From positions 1,612,001 to 1,676,000 of the forward strand of contig JAFCMP010000536.1 in the NCBI GenBank assembly GCA_017506865.1: DNA of 64,000 nucleotides, read 5' to 3'. The notes beneath the pieces are model-generated. The model worked only from the letters and a program-made list of their open reading frames with translations. It was not told where the DNA came from and ran no database searches. This stretch comes from Tribonema minus. Lineage: Eukaryota > Sar > Xanthophyceae > Tribonematales > Tribonemataceae. Shown one piece after another: positions 10,601 to 22,500 of the stretch (position 1 is the stretch's first letter; every line of letters starts with the position of its first letter). A program made the position numbers and the translations under genes.

Positions 10601-13600
10601 GGGAGCGTACGCTCTTGTTGTATACTTCTGAACGTTACAGTGTATGCTTTATAGTATACAAATAATTTACTCACTTGAAATGATACCTGTTGCAGTATCA
10701 AAGCGACTCCAGCATTCCCTGACATGTGAAAGATTTGATAGCATATATGGCGCCATATAAGGGCACCCAACTGCCCTCAGGGTTTACTTCTTTGATGTCC
10801 TAAAGACTGTTAAAGGTGCATGTAACGTTGACAGCGCATCACAGCGGACAGGTGTTTTGTGTTTTGCACATGGTATTGTTGGCATCTCATGCTGCATTGG
10901 CATCTCATGCTGCGCTGCTCTCAGGAGCATGACAGAGTGGGCGCCAGTACATTCATATATACTTCTATGCAGCAAAGCTGTACTGAATGGCTACATGTGA
11001 ACATGTCGACTACAGCAGCACTTCACAGTATAGGAGCTCGTGCGGTGTTGAAGTTGAAGTTGGTGTGGACCATAACACACACTCCGACTCATACCCTGTG
11101 CTTGAGCAGGCATGCAGATTGGTACTCACTGAATGTGAACATGCGGAGCAGCGCTCAGCACACGGGCACGTCGGCGCTGCGCTCCACACTCCCTTCCTAT
11201 GTGTGCTGCGCCTGAGTTGTGCTGATCTGACTGTTGTGCATCACATGGGAACATCGGTACTGCACGCCACACACCTTTTCTACGTGTGCTGAGCAGTGTT
11301 GCGTTTATTGTCCTGATTGGCCTACTGTTTGTGGCGCAGATGCTGGGCCAGTGATGTGAAGGCTGATGTATAAGCCTGTTGCACCAGTCTCGCATGGTCT
11401 TTAAAGCGCAGTTGCCGCAGTGGCAGCCAGCCCGGTACAGAGTTGCTGATGCAACTGATAATTTACACTTGCTGAGCCGTGTGCTGTTTGTTACTGATTT
11501 TATTACTGTTTGTGATGTACGCAGGACCTGCGCGGAAACGGCGGTGGCGCGTTCCAGAGCGCCCTGGGCATCGCCAGCCTCTTCATGGAGAACGCGCCCA
11601 TCACATATGTGGTACGCACCGCGTGCTCGCTGTAAATGTACAGCGTCTCACGCGTTCGGTAGGCCAGCTCCAGCTGGTAGCCCAACGCACGGGGTTCAGC
11701 TCATATGCACATCATATTCACAAGGCACGGCTGGGTCAGCAGCCGCGCGCGTCAGTCCGCTGTTGGCGCTGACGCATGCACTGGGTCGCAGTTATGCCCT
11801 TGGCCTGTGAGCGCAGCCATGAAGTGCTGCTGCAGCGCCATCATTCATCATGATGTAATGTGACCGACCGCTCTGCACGATGCGAAGGCCCAGCACACAC
11901 GGGGCTGGTGCCTGCAATTCTGTCAACACAGAATGCAGAGAGAAGCTGCGCAGATCCTGGCATCTGCTGAGCGCTGCAGGCGCCTGCTTCTGTCTTCCGC
12001 CTGCTTCTGTCTTCACGCAACACACGCGTATATGCATTCAAGACGCCAATGGTGAGCACTGCTCTCACGAGCGCGATCTTGCTTGAGTGTCTACGGCGGA
12101 CACTGCAGGCACGGTCTTGCCGCAAGACCCCAACCCTAACCCTAAGGGGAGCCTGCCCGAGAGCTGTCTGAGGCCGCACGTGTGCTAAACCTAACCCTAA
12201 CCGCAACCCTAATCCTAGAAATTTGAACGACTTTGAGTAGCGCCATGTGGACAAATAACTGCTCTGATGGCGTACGTCGATGCACTCCATGAAATTCTGC
12301 TTGTGCTGCATCTGCAGATCCTGGCTTTGGTTCAGGGGCTGCACTGCGACCGTTTTTTCAGTATCATACAGCGCTCAGCGCTTGAAGGTGGGACGACACG
12401 TCGCTCGCGGGCTTCATCGTCAAAAGTTGTTTGGCGTTCAGTCATGGTCCATTGTCACAGCGCGTGCACGACCTTTAAGTTCACGCTACATGTGCACTGC
12501 TGCATCTACGAAGTTGGTCACCGCCCCTTCTGCGTTGCTTCTTCTGTCAAATCTTCAAATGTGTTACAGCGGCAGCTGGAATCATTCAACTGGACGCTGT
12601 TGGCCAGTACCCTTGTAGTGGTGTTTCCGCAAAGCTTCAATGTCTGACCAGCGACAGCTTGTTATGCCCAACTGGCACTTCAAAGTGTTCAACAGCAAAG
12701 CATCACAGTACGTCGCCGATCGCTGCTGTGCTTCTTGTTTCTTGTCCAGGTCGACGGCGACGGCAAGAAGGTTGGGTTCAACACCAAGACGGACGCCGTG
12801 AATACCAGCGCACCGCTGGTCGTGTGGATCGACAGAAAATCCGCCAGGTGTCTATGAAAGTCATACTTCAGAGTACAGGAAACAAAATACTAATCGATCC
12901 TCATGAACATACCTCTGCGAGGTAGTGGTTGTACTAGTGAAACTTTTGATACAGCGATAGTTTTTCAGGTCATTTAGTGTACATTGCAATCTGTTGCTAC
13001 TTGCATCTGCGGTCAGAAGTGCAGGCGTGCCTGCCCATGGTGAAGCACTGACAGAACATCTAGTCGACTGCGCAGTACACTTGATGATTGCAGCGGTGCA
13101 AAACTGAAGCGCGGCAGAGCATACGTAGACACCACTGCAAAACAGTTCAGAAAGCAGAGTCGCACTAGCAAGCGCGAGGGTTATCCAGAGGATTTTCGGT
13201 CGATCCACACGAGCAGCGGCACACTGGCGTTAATCGCAGCCAGCACAGCGCTGCTGAATGAATCTGAAGTGGCAATGCTCCTAGTGACAACTGCGGCATC
13301 GCCAGATTCCCAGGTCTCATATCACCATCAGCAGCGACACTGCGGGCACACTCAGCAGCATCAACGCCGGGCGCGGTGTTTGAAAACACCGCCGCCGCTG
13401 CTTAATAGCGTCCAAAGCACTGCAAAGCGCTCAACAGAGAAGCAGACTTCAGCAGCAGATGAGTTCGAAAGCAGGTTTGACTTCGGACTCGGCAGAGCAG
13501 GCAGCATCAGCACCTGTCAAAGCGAAGTCAGATCGGGGCAGGAAGCGGTGGCATGCTCAGCACAGTCGATGGCGCTGACCATGCTCAGCACAGTCGATGG

Positions 13601-16600
13601 CGCTGACCGTGATTGGACGGGGATTCAAAAATCCCGCATTCACTTTGTCTTGGTGCCCTGCGCTGCGGCAGAGAAAATCTGCAGGAGACTTCCTCACAGC
13701 CGAGCACGGCCTTCGCTTCGCAGTTAGGGGGGGTTACAGTGTGTGCAGATGCCACACTAAGGTTGCACCGTAGTCAACCACATAGGGTTAGGGATAGGGT
13801 TAGGGATAGCCTCGCTCCGCTGGCGAGAGCAGGCATGCTCTACATACTCATACAAATGACAACTGCTTCACATACTTATACAAATGACAACCACAGCACC
13901 CACTGCCTGATGGCATGACTCAGGCGCGGCGCATCCGGCATCTACAGCTCCACGGAGTTGCACGCCGGCCTTTGCGGCCCTGCTCACAGTCTCGATCTCA
14001 TGCGCCCCGTCATTTGCAGCGCGTTCGAGGTGCTGGCGGGCTTTGCGGCCCTGCTCGCCATTGAGCATACATACATACATACATACTCTCTACGCAACGC
14101 CCACTGGCCTGCCCTGCTGGTCGCGCTTGATTGTAATGCTTGGCGCCACCGCTGCAACTGTCGCAACCTCAGAGTCGCAGACCGGCCAATGGGCCCTGCT
14201 CACCATCTCGATATCATGCGCCCTGTCATGCGCAGCGCATTCTGGGGTGCTGACGGCCTTTGTAGTCCTGCTCACATCCCAATTTTGCGTGTGTATGTCA
14301 TTTGCGGCACTTCTGAGGTACTCCCGGTCCTCGCAGCCACGCTCACCATTCTCGATCCTGTGTGCCTGTCATTTGCAGCGCTTCTGAGGTGCTAACGGCC
14401 TTCGAGGCCCTGCTCACCACCTCGAACTTGTTCATCTGCTGTGCGCAGCGCTTCCGATGTGCTGACAGGCTTTGCGGCCCTGTTCACCATCTCAATCCTG
14501 TGTGCTTGTCATGCGCAGCGCTTCCGAGGTGCTGCCGGCCTTTGCGACCCGCTCACCACCTCCAACTTGCTTGTCTGTCATGCGCAGCGCTTCCGAGGTT
14601 CTGGCGGCCTTCGTGGCCCTGCTCACACCTCCATGTCTCGCGCATGTCATTTGCAGCGCTTCTGAGGTACTGGTGGCCTTCGTGGCCCCGCTCACCACCT
14701 TGAACTTGTTTGTCTGTCATGCGCAGCGCTTCCGAGGTACTGGCGGGCGCGCTGCACGACGACTGCCGCGCACTGCTCATGGGGACGCGCTCGTTTGGCA
14801 AGGGGCTTATACAGGCCGTCTACGGGTTGGTGAGCGCACCGATATGGTGGCGGCCATTGCCATGGTGTTTGCTGCATGCTCGACGCGCCAACACCTCAGT
14901 GTATATAAACAATACACCATAGCTCATTCGGCAAGGGGCTCATACAGGCCGCATACGGATTGGTGAGCGCGCCGATCATCGCGTTTGCTGCAGTCCCACC
15001 ACGCCAGTATGCCTCAGTATACTTCCTGAGTATGCCCGATGCAACACGCTCATTGACGTGCTTGTGAAGTACCAGCCAACTGACTCAGACACGCGCTAGT
15101 CTGGCAAGCGTGGGCTTGCGAGTGCGCCGGTTGCGGCAGCAATTGCTATAGTGTTGCTGCAGGCTCAATGCGCCAATGCCTCAGTGTATATGCCCAGTAC
15201 GCCAGCTGGCGTGCTTGCTTTGGAAGGGTAACCTCAACTAACTATTGGACGCGTGCATTTGGTGATGGGTGCAAGTAGGCTGTAAAGGGAATGTATGGCC
15301 TGGCAAGCGATGAACTGATTGCCGCGGTAATCACCATGACGTAGATACATGGACACTCATCATGCCGGTGGTCGTGGGCGCCTCCGTGTATACGCCCAAC
15401 TACAACTTTCTTTGGCTGGTTTGACAGTGTTGTTGAGCATCGCTGATGAGAGGGCGCTCATCTGGGGTGGCTCTCATAGGAGCACGAGGCGTCTGTGGGC
15501 TGGCAAATTCAGAACATTGCAACCTGTGTCTCCTGGGAACTTGCATCAGCACATGACATGTCCCAAATCAAGATCACTTCGTCTGGCACTTGCCATGGCG
15601 CATGGTGTATAACAACCGTTATAACTGCCTTGCGTAATGCTGCCAATCTGTGGCCCCGGTTTGACGCATGTTCATTGGTGCTGGCTTCGGTGCATCAAAA
15701 CCCACAACAGCCAGCACTTCACTGCAAGTACAAGTCCTTCACAACATGTGTACTCGGTAGCGCAGACTTCAATTGTGACTCACCAGGCTGCTGCGCTGTG
15801 CCTCTCCCCTGCAGTCTGACGGCAGCGGGCTGATCGTCACTGTGGCGCGCTACGAAACGCCGAGGGGGACCAACATTCAGGTACCGCACTCTACACAAGT
15901 CACTGATCACAGCAGCTTGACATGCTGCGAAAAGTATCAGCAGTTGACGTGGGAAGAACATGCACTGGCAGGGGAGAGAGCAGGCGTTCAGCAGCCATGA
16001 CCCGGATGGTTGTGCTGGCCGTCGTTCGCCGGAAGTGCTCCTGCGCTGGGGTGATGTGCTTGAGGCATCGAAAGTGCGCACAGGCGACAGCACTCAGTAG
16101 GTGTGTCTAAGTGGTACGTGAGCTCTTCGGTCTATCGCCGGTTCAAGCATCAGAGGGTGTGGTCGCTGAGGCAGCGGCGGCAAACCTCAACTCTAACCCT
16201 AGGATGGCCGTTCTGCTGCATGGCTGGTGGCAAGAATTAGCTGTTGACCCCAACCCTAACTTAGCTATCGCGCAGACGAGCGGTCGCGGCCGCTCACATG
16301 ACAGCTGTGCAGCGCCTCGTATGCAGCAGCCCAAGAAGGTAATCGCCGATGTGCTTCTGCCGCTGTCGTACTGGAAGTATATACTTGAAGTAGCTGCTCC
16401 GCGCAATGCAGTGAAGCAGTTGCTGTGCAGCTGTGATCACATCAAGCAGGTCAGAGTATCTAGTTGTACTCTTCAGAGCCAGTTGCTAGCAGCACCGCCA
16501 GTACCCTCGCCTCTTCATATGCTCATATCCAGCCAACACATATGTGCACGCACCTTCACATCACCTACTGTACGTGCTTGAGCTGGCAAAGTTTAAATCT

Positions 16601-17615
16601 CTATGCAGCCACCTCTAGCGTAGCAGTGCTCAACTGTTCTTACGTCATCACCTCAGAGCCACCTCTCTGAGTGGCAATGTTTATGTTTATGACAATGTTT
16701 ACTTATGTCTGCTTGTTGTTGGCAGGGAACTGGGATCCAACCAGACTTGAAAGTGTCATTACCCAAGGTGAGATCAACGCCCAAACTTATATCTAAGTAC
16801 TGCCAAGTACTCAGGAACATGTGCTTATCTATCTATAGACTGGATGTGAATGTATACTTAAAAGTACCTGCAAATGTATCGGAAAGGACCCCAGTGACCA
16901 TGGCTGTGAAGCAAGGACCTAACAGGGCGTCCTTGCGGCTGTTGAAAGTGATGATGCCTTTTATTGGGGGTGCAGCTGACGAGTGCTTGATGATATCTCA
17001 AGGGAGGCTCAGGTGTGCAAGTGCACAACGAGGCAATTAGAAGTCATTAAAATTGGTAAACCCATGCGCTGCTGTAACCAGTTTACGAGCCTGAGAGGCA
17101 CAGCTGCAGAAAAGCGAATGTTGAGCTCAGTTTTCATTCCACGCACATCGTACTACCATGAGCAGTGTTTTGCAATGTCCTCTGCGGCAGTGCCAAATAA
17201 TCACGTCGACGTTTTGAAGCATCATGTGGCGTCAGTGGTCGGGCTTGCAACTCCCTACGGCTGATTGAAGCGACACCACGCTGATGCGTGATTGCAGCAG
17301 TCCAAGAGGCAGCGCAGGGAGCTGGTGATTTGATTTTGCACACAGTGCCTTACAGTCCTCTCTCGTTGGGGCTGCTTGCTACAGTAGCTCAAGCACAATC
17401 GGGTCACTTGTGAGTTGCACAAATGACCTCCACCTCTGCACTGTGGCACAACGCAATGCACGTTCACTGCGTGTTTGACGCTCTGTTTGTGCTGACCGTA
17501 CTCCACGTATCCCCCTCCCCCGCCCTGCCCCCCCCCTCAGATCGGCAAGGCCATCGACCAGGGCAGCTTTGACATTGCGCGCGAGCGGCAACTGACGTGC
17601 CCGCCCTTCGAGTGA
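4658..17615 (+). CDS. ctpA: Carboxyl-terminal processing protease CtpA (plastid lumen, D1 maturation)
   Basis: This S41 serine/lysine protease trims the C-terminus of photosystem II protein D1 in the thylakoid lumen. Exons: 4658-4989, 5189-5297, 6407-6517, 7879-7989, 8445-8526, 9095-9183, 9788-9844, 10420-10464, 11525-11611, 12750-12847, 14727-14829, 15815-15880, 16726-16767, 17541-17615. They join in phase to 468 aa. Intron 6 uses a GC donor (AAG|GCAGGT). Residues 1-19 are a signal peptide ending GEA before Phe20; a Ser/Arg-rich transit part follows; residues ~59-86 are a hydrophobic lumen signal ending AFA. FYLDRSHNGNDW, the PDZ part (KGDLVTAING), LDLRGNGGGAF, KSASASEVLAGAL and GTRSFGKGLIQ follow the family order. 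The catalytic pair is Ser374 and Lys399, with the expected spacing of 25. The Ser374 codon AG|C is split by intron 10. The start is the first ATG giving the signal peptide. Confidence 0.93.
6631..7180 (+). repeat. Copies of ctpA exon 3 end with 5' splice site
   Basis: After the true donor (6518), the exon end GCGTCATGCTCTCGCCAAA and the following GTGAGC recur with donor points at 6661, 6748, 6908, about 6983 (broken), 7063 and 7161. Spacing is about 75-160 bp. Most keep an intact GTGAGC followed by RCTG and the CCATGAA stretch. Confidence 0.88.
7283..7860. repeat. Direct and inverted copies of the ctpA exon 4 3' splice site
   Basis: The junction TTCAG|GAGGGGAGGCTG (true AG at 7877-7878) recurs directly with AG at 7483-7484, 7676-7677 and, shortened, 7802-7803. 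An inverted copy lies at about 7335-7392 (read on the minus strand it gives GGGAGGGGAGGCTGTCGG). The inverted unit extends left to about 7283, matching about 7722-7770. Confidence 0.85.
14011..14726 (+). repeat. ~70-bp minisatellite carrying the ctpA exon 11 3' splice site
   Basis: Units start (first base after the AG) at 14379, 14449, 14519, 14588 and 14657, ending with the real exon at 14727: periods 70, 70, 69, 69, 70. More decayed units lie at about 14020, 14236 and 14308. Each unit has TGCGCAG or TTTGCAG, then CGCTTCCGAGGT or a close variant, then GGCC-rich sequence and a CTCACC-rich tail that forms the pyrimidine tract of the next unit. Confidence 0.92.
14920..14975 (+). repeat. Copy of ctpA exon 11 end with 5' splice site
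   Basis: The exon end TTTGGCAAGGGGCTTATACA, followed by GGTTGGTGAGCGC, recurs as TTCGGCAAGGGGCTCATACA with an intact GGTGAGCGC donor. It is about 130 bp downstream of the true donor at 14830. A weaker copy is seen near 15095-15140. Confidence 0.8.
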
Positions 17616-18275
17616 TAGCGGCGAGTGACAACGGCGCACGGCGCACCCTTTCCTATGAGGGAACACAACACATCTCTGCATGTGGTGGTTCACCACCAGA
17701 GCCTCGTGTCTTGGTCGCACGCATCTCTGCAAGCACATAGAGGCGGCGACAGCAGCTGTGCTTTTTAAACTGATTGAGCATGCTGCAACAGCCGCTGCGC
17801 ACGGTGCCGTCCTTAGATGACTGGAGTGCCAGTCGGTCCGTGTATGCACGGACCCGAATGCCCGTTGCTGCCAAAACCAGCGTGGGGTGGTACCCGCGAG
17901 TTTGTGCAGCACGGCACAGCGATCTGCCATCACACACAACATGACAGCCAATTTACTGCTGCATACATAACCTTGCTCGCCTGCATGATGGCTCTTCTGC
18001 ACCGTTGTGCTCGCCTGCAAATGTTGTCCCGAATACCATACTTTTTATTGAGAGCTTGTGCCCCATGTGGGCACCACGTATTGGAGTTTGTGGTGCATGC
18101 ATTCTGCTCGACCGTGGCAAACAGATGGACCCACCCAACATGTGACCAACAACTGGCATAGCACAATGCAGGCTCAGCGAAACCCACATTGCAATTGCAG
18201 TGGCTCACAGTGGCAGCATTTCAAGAGCAGCGCCAACGGCACCTGATCATCATTTCAGTAATCGTTTTGTGTGTA
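17616..18275. other. Convergent intergenic region ctpA / kinase
   Basis: Both genes end towards this 660-bp stretch. It should hold both 3' untranslated regions. No further coding segment, conserved motif or clear polyadenylation signal was found. Confidence 0.55.
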
Positions 18276-19453
18276 TTAAACTCCATATTTGCCACCGAGT
18301 TCGTCGATATCTTGTAGCAGCAGCGTCGCCATTTCCGCGACCAGGACCTGAGCGTTGTTGCGAGCCAGCTTGACAACTGTCGGGTACAGATTGAACCGCC
18401 GGTCGAGCTGCAGCAAACAAGACACAGTAGCATTGTGCGTTGACGCTGCACGTCAGCGAATGCAGCATGGATGGCAAAGGTACGCAGAGCACTGACAGCG
18501 GAATAGCTCTTGCGCTTGGGACCGCTCGCGTAGAGATGAGCTACCTTTCACATCTGATGCCATGACACCATGTGCTTTGCAAGTATGACCTGACAGCTTA
18601 AGACGGCGAAGACTGAACTACTGCAGATGACTGTTGATCCAGACAGCCTTGTGCCATGCCAGATGATGTGTAAAACGCTGTGCGTTGCCAACTGGTGCGC
18701 ACTGTGCATCTTCAGCAGCGGCTCAGAACCATCACCGCACAGCCGCCACCATGGGGTCACAAACATGGTCGTCATGATCGCCGGTTGAAAGCACATCTCA
18801 TCAATTTTGACAGTCTCAAAGGCACCGATCGCAACTGGCGGGCCTCGAGCATATGCAACGCACTGCACCGTGCACGCGCTTCTCGAGGCGCGAGCGCCTC
18901 TTTCTCCGCCCTGATGCCCACCAGCCCATGAACCAAGTCGTTTGCAAACTTCAAGAAAATTTATACTAGCAGTATCTAAACCGTAGTTGAAGACACAACT
19001 TATTTTTTTGTTACATGATCTGGTAGAAATTGCAGTGAATTGCCGTTTGTGTTTACTTCGAAGTAGTTGAAACTGAAAAATCCCCAAAACGCAAGTGGCC
19101 TGTGGTCTTCCACCATCAGACGCACAGGCATCACGAAGATGACATGCCATTCTCACCACACGCAAGCTGTTCTCATGACCGCCAAAATGGCGCGCATCGT
19201 CGACCCAGTGCTGTGCAAGGGGCACTGGGCAAGTGGAGCGCCCCCGCTTACTGCATGCAGTGCGCAGTTTCGCGCATGCGTTGTCTGAGGCATGCAAGTC
19301 TGCGCTCTGTATCGCTTTACCTCTCTTGGCTTGGGGTGGTTCCTGTAGATAAGCCTTAGCATAGCCAGCAGTGTCTTGCCAACCATGGCCTTGGGGTAGT
19401 GCAACCGGGCCTTGACCTCCTGCACGAATACCTCCGACACGCCAAACGCCTGC

Positions 19454-19487
<34 letters not shown>

Positions 19488-19490
19488 GCA

Positions 19491-19526
<36 letters not shown>

Positions 19527-22500
19527 GCAGCAGCAGCAGCGCGAGAGTATGGCGTTGGTATGATAGAAATTGGAGCAACTTTGCGCTGAAGCGGATGACC
19601 TAATGACCGTCCTCACAAAGAAGGCCTGGGAACTCATGTATGCACAAGCTTGTACTCGACGTGTGCAAAAATTCATGCAGGCATCGGATCATTTTGCATG
19701 CTTGCTGTTTAGAGAAACAGCCATGATGTGCCGTCTGATCAGGAGAGGTACTGTAGTTATGGCCTCACATGAGGCTCACATGGCATGTATGCTAATACGT
19801 TGAAAGTAGTACTATTCCGGTAACGCCTTCGTGATGTACGATGAGAAGTACAACAGATAGGATGCTGGTACGCAGTGAAGTGTGAGGCCATGTGGGTTCC
19901 CTGAAGTCGAGCACAAGCACCACATGATTCAGCAACTTCAACGTTAGAGTCAATCATTTCATTCGTTCAGGTGCCGACATCCTACTGCTATCGCAAGTGC
20001 CCCAAAGCGCCAGCGTTAGCAGCAGAAGACCGCGGTTTGTCGCTTCTGACACTCACAGCAAGCAGCAAGGAAGTACCACCAAGTATGAGTACTAATGACC
20101 GAGTAAACGCTGCACGAGTGGGAGCACCCACCACCCATCGACAATGCGGACACGGGATAAAAACTGCGCACACTGACCTTGACCAGCAGCATGGACTTCT
20201 GCATCATGGTGTGCAGCTCCTCCACCACCTTCTCAAAGTCGGCCTGCTGCGCGGTGCAGAAGAGCGAGATGACCTGCGCCAGCGCGTTCGGCGCCACGAG
20301 CCGGCTCTCCACGCGTTCCGTGTCGTTCAGCAGCCTGCAATAGGGGGGGGGGGTGCGAGTGGGGGAGGGTGCGCGTGCTGAGCACTGTTGCAGTGCGAGG
20401 TACGCGCTCGGAGCGGTCACGAGGCGAAGGACGCAGCGCATTGTGGACCTACTGCAACATACTTCAAAGTGTACTTCTACTTTATGGTGCTCGGGAATGT
20501 CTAGAAGGAAGGACTGCGAAGCATACATAATTTTGAAGAGCTTCACCGCACACGACGCGGTGCCGGTGGGCTCACACGCAGGGGAGCAGGGGAGCATGTG
20601 GAGCGCAGGACCGTTTCCCCCGACGCGCAGCTGCGGCGTGAGGCGTGATCGATGAATTCACCATGACGTGTCAGGGCCAGCTCGTCAGGCCATACACTTG
20701 AAGTACACAACACAGTACCACCTGTCCAGCAAGCGCCAAACTTCAATAAGAACTTGAAGCAGCACTCACCAGGCGGACAGCGACCGTAGTGCGGTGACGT
20801 GCCAGTGCTTGTCGCGCGCGTGGCTGATGATGGACATGTAGAACTCCACGCAGTCGTGCTGCCACAGGATGTCGCGCACGGGCGCGGACGTGTGCGCGAG
20901 GTCGCAGATGATCTCCAGCGCGAATTGTTGCACCTGCGAGTCCTCGTTGATGCACCTGTAGGGGGGGGGGGGGGGGGTATTTTCTAGCATGAGGGACGAA
21001 GCAGCCAGCTGTGCATGGTGCCTTGGAAGTAGAAGTAGTGAAAGCAGGCATTTTGTGCGCCAGGTCGCAGATGATCTCCAGAGCAAATTGTTGCACCTGC
21101 GAGTCCTCGTTGATGCACCTGAGTTTGTGTGCGGGGGGGGGAGGGGGGGGGGAACAGGATGATTACAGAGAGCAACAAGGCAGCGAACCTCTGAATTATA
21201 TTGAATGTATTGGAGGTGGGCATAAAGAGATGCGTGCGGGAGGTGTAGATGATCTCCAGCGCAAATTGTTGCGCCTGCGAGTCCTCGTTGATGCACCTGC
21301 AGGGGGGGGGGGGGGGGGGGGATATTTTCTAGCATAAGGGACGAAGCAGCCAGCTGTGCATGGTGCCTTGGAAGTAGAAGAAGTGAAAGCAGGCAGTTTG
21401 TGCGCCAGGTCGCAGATGTGCACCTGCGAGTCCTCGTTGATGCATCTGTGGGGGCGATGGGGGGAGAAGGGGGGGGGTATACGACGACCACAGAGAGCAA
21501 CGCGGCAGCAAACCTTTGCATGAAAGTGAACGTGTCCAAAGCGGCCGTTGAGAGACATGTACACAAGATCGGAGGTAATCTCCAGCGCAGGTCCAGCGTC
21601 AGGGTAAGCCTTAACCTTAAACCCTACTGCCTTCAACCCTCATAATTCTGGCTAACCCTACCCTCCAATGCTGCACCGCAGAGCCGCCGTATGGCCGTGG
21701 CCGCTGCGTCCGATTGTTGTACGAATGTCCAGACGGTGTCAGCAGCAACATCATTATGGCAGCTGCTTTGCGTAACGGTGCCCACTTCCTTCTGGGCCTG
21801 CAGGGCTGGGCTCCTTGGTGACCGTCCCCCTAACCCTAACCCTAACCCTGCATACCCTTAACCCATATTTGACGCTTACCGTTGCAGGTGAGGCACAAGT
21901 CCCGCAGTGGCCGCGCGCTCCTGGCGTTTCCGGCTGATGCGGCACAGGTAGAACATGCACTGTATCACCTGGCTCTCCATGTCCTGGGGCGCGGTGCGCG
22001 ACAACGAGGGGGGTAGGGTCAAAATTTAATCGGATGAGGCAGAGCGACGCAGGGTTACCACGGAAGCTCCTGTCACTCTGATGTTAAAATTGTCGTCAAG
22101 ATGCATCTGCACGTCCCATGGCTGAAGGCGCGCAGGAGGGACCCCTCTCAGGTACAAGAGTTGAAGGACACATCATCTCTTGAAGTAGTGTGCAGTGGCA
22201 TCAAACAGAGCATCAGAGTGTTGTCGTCATCGCAAGTACCCTGTTTGAAGGTGTTATTGTGCCTCGTGCTCGTGAGAGCAACCTCACTACTCAAGCGCCT
22301 TGTTGTAGTTGCCGATCTCGCTGTTGACAACTGGCAAACATGCTAATTTGCGTTACTATCATGACTTGATTCAAGTGCATCCTCACCTTCCAAACGCACT
22401 TTTGTGATTCAGAAACCTTACACATAGTCATGCCCTACTGCACATCTTCCTTCATGTATACCTACCTTGTCGTGCCATTCTTGCTGTTGACCTTAGGGTT

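Noticed and set aside
14043..14700. Open frames in the ctpA intron 10 array as a repeat protein
   Set aside because: The pattern is explained by the 70-bp minisatellite derived from the exon 11 acceptor; frames break at each 70-bp unit.
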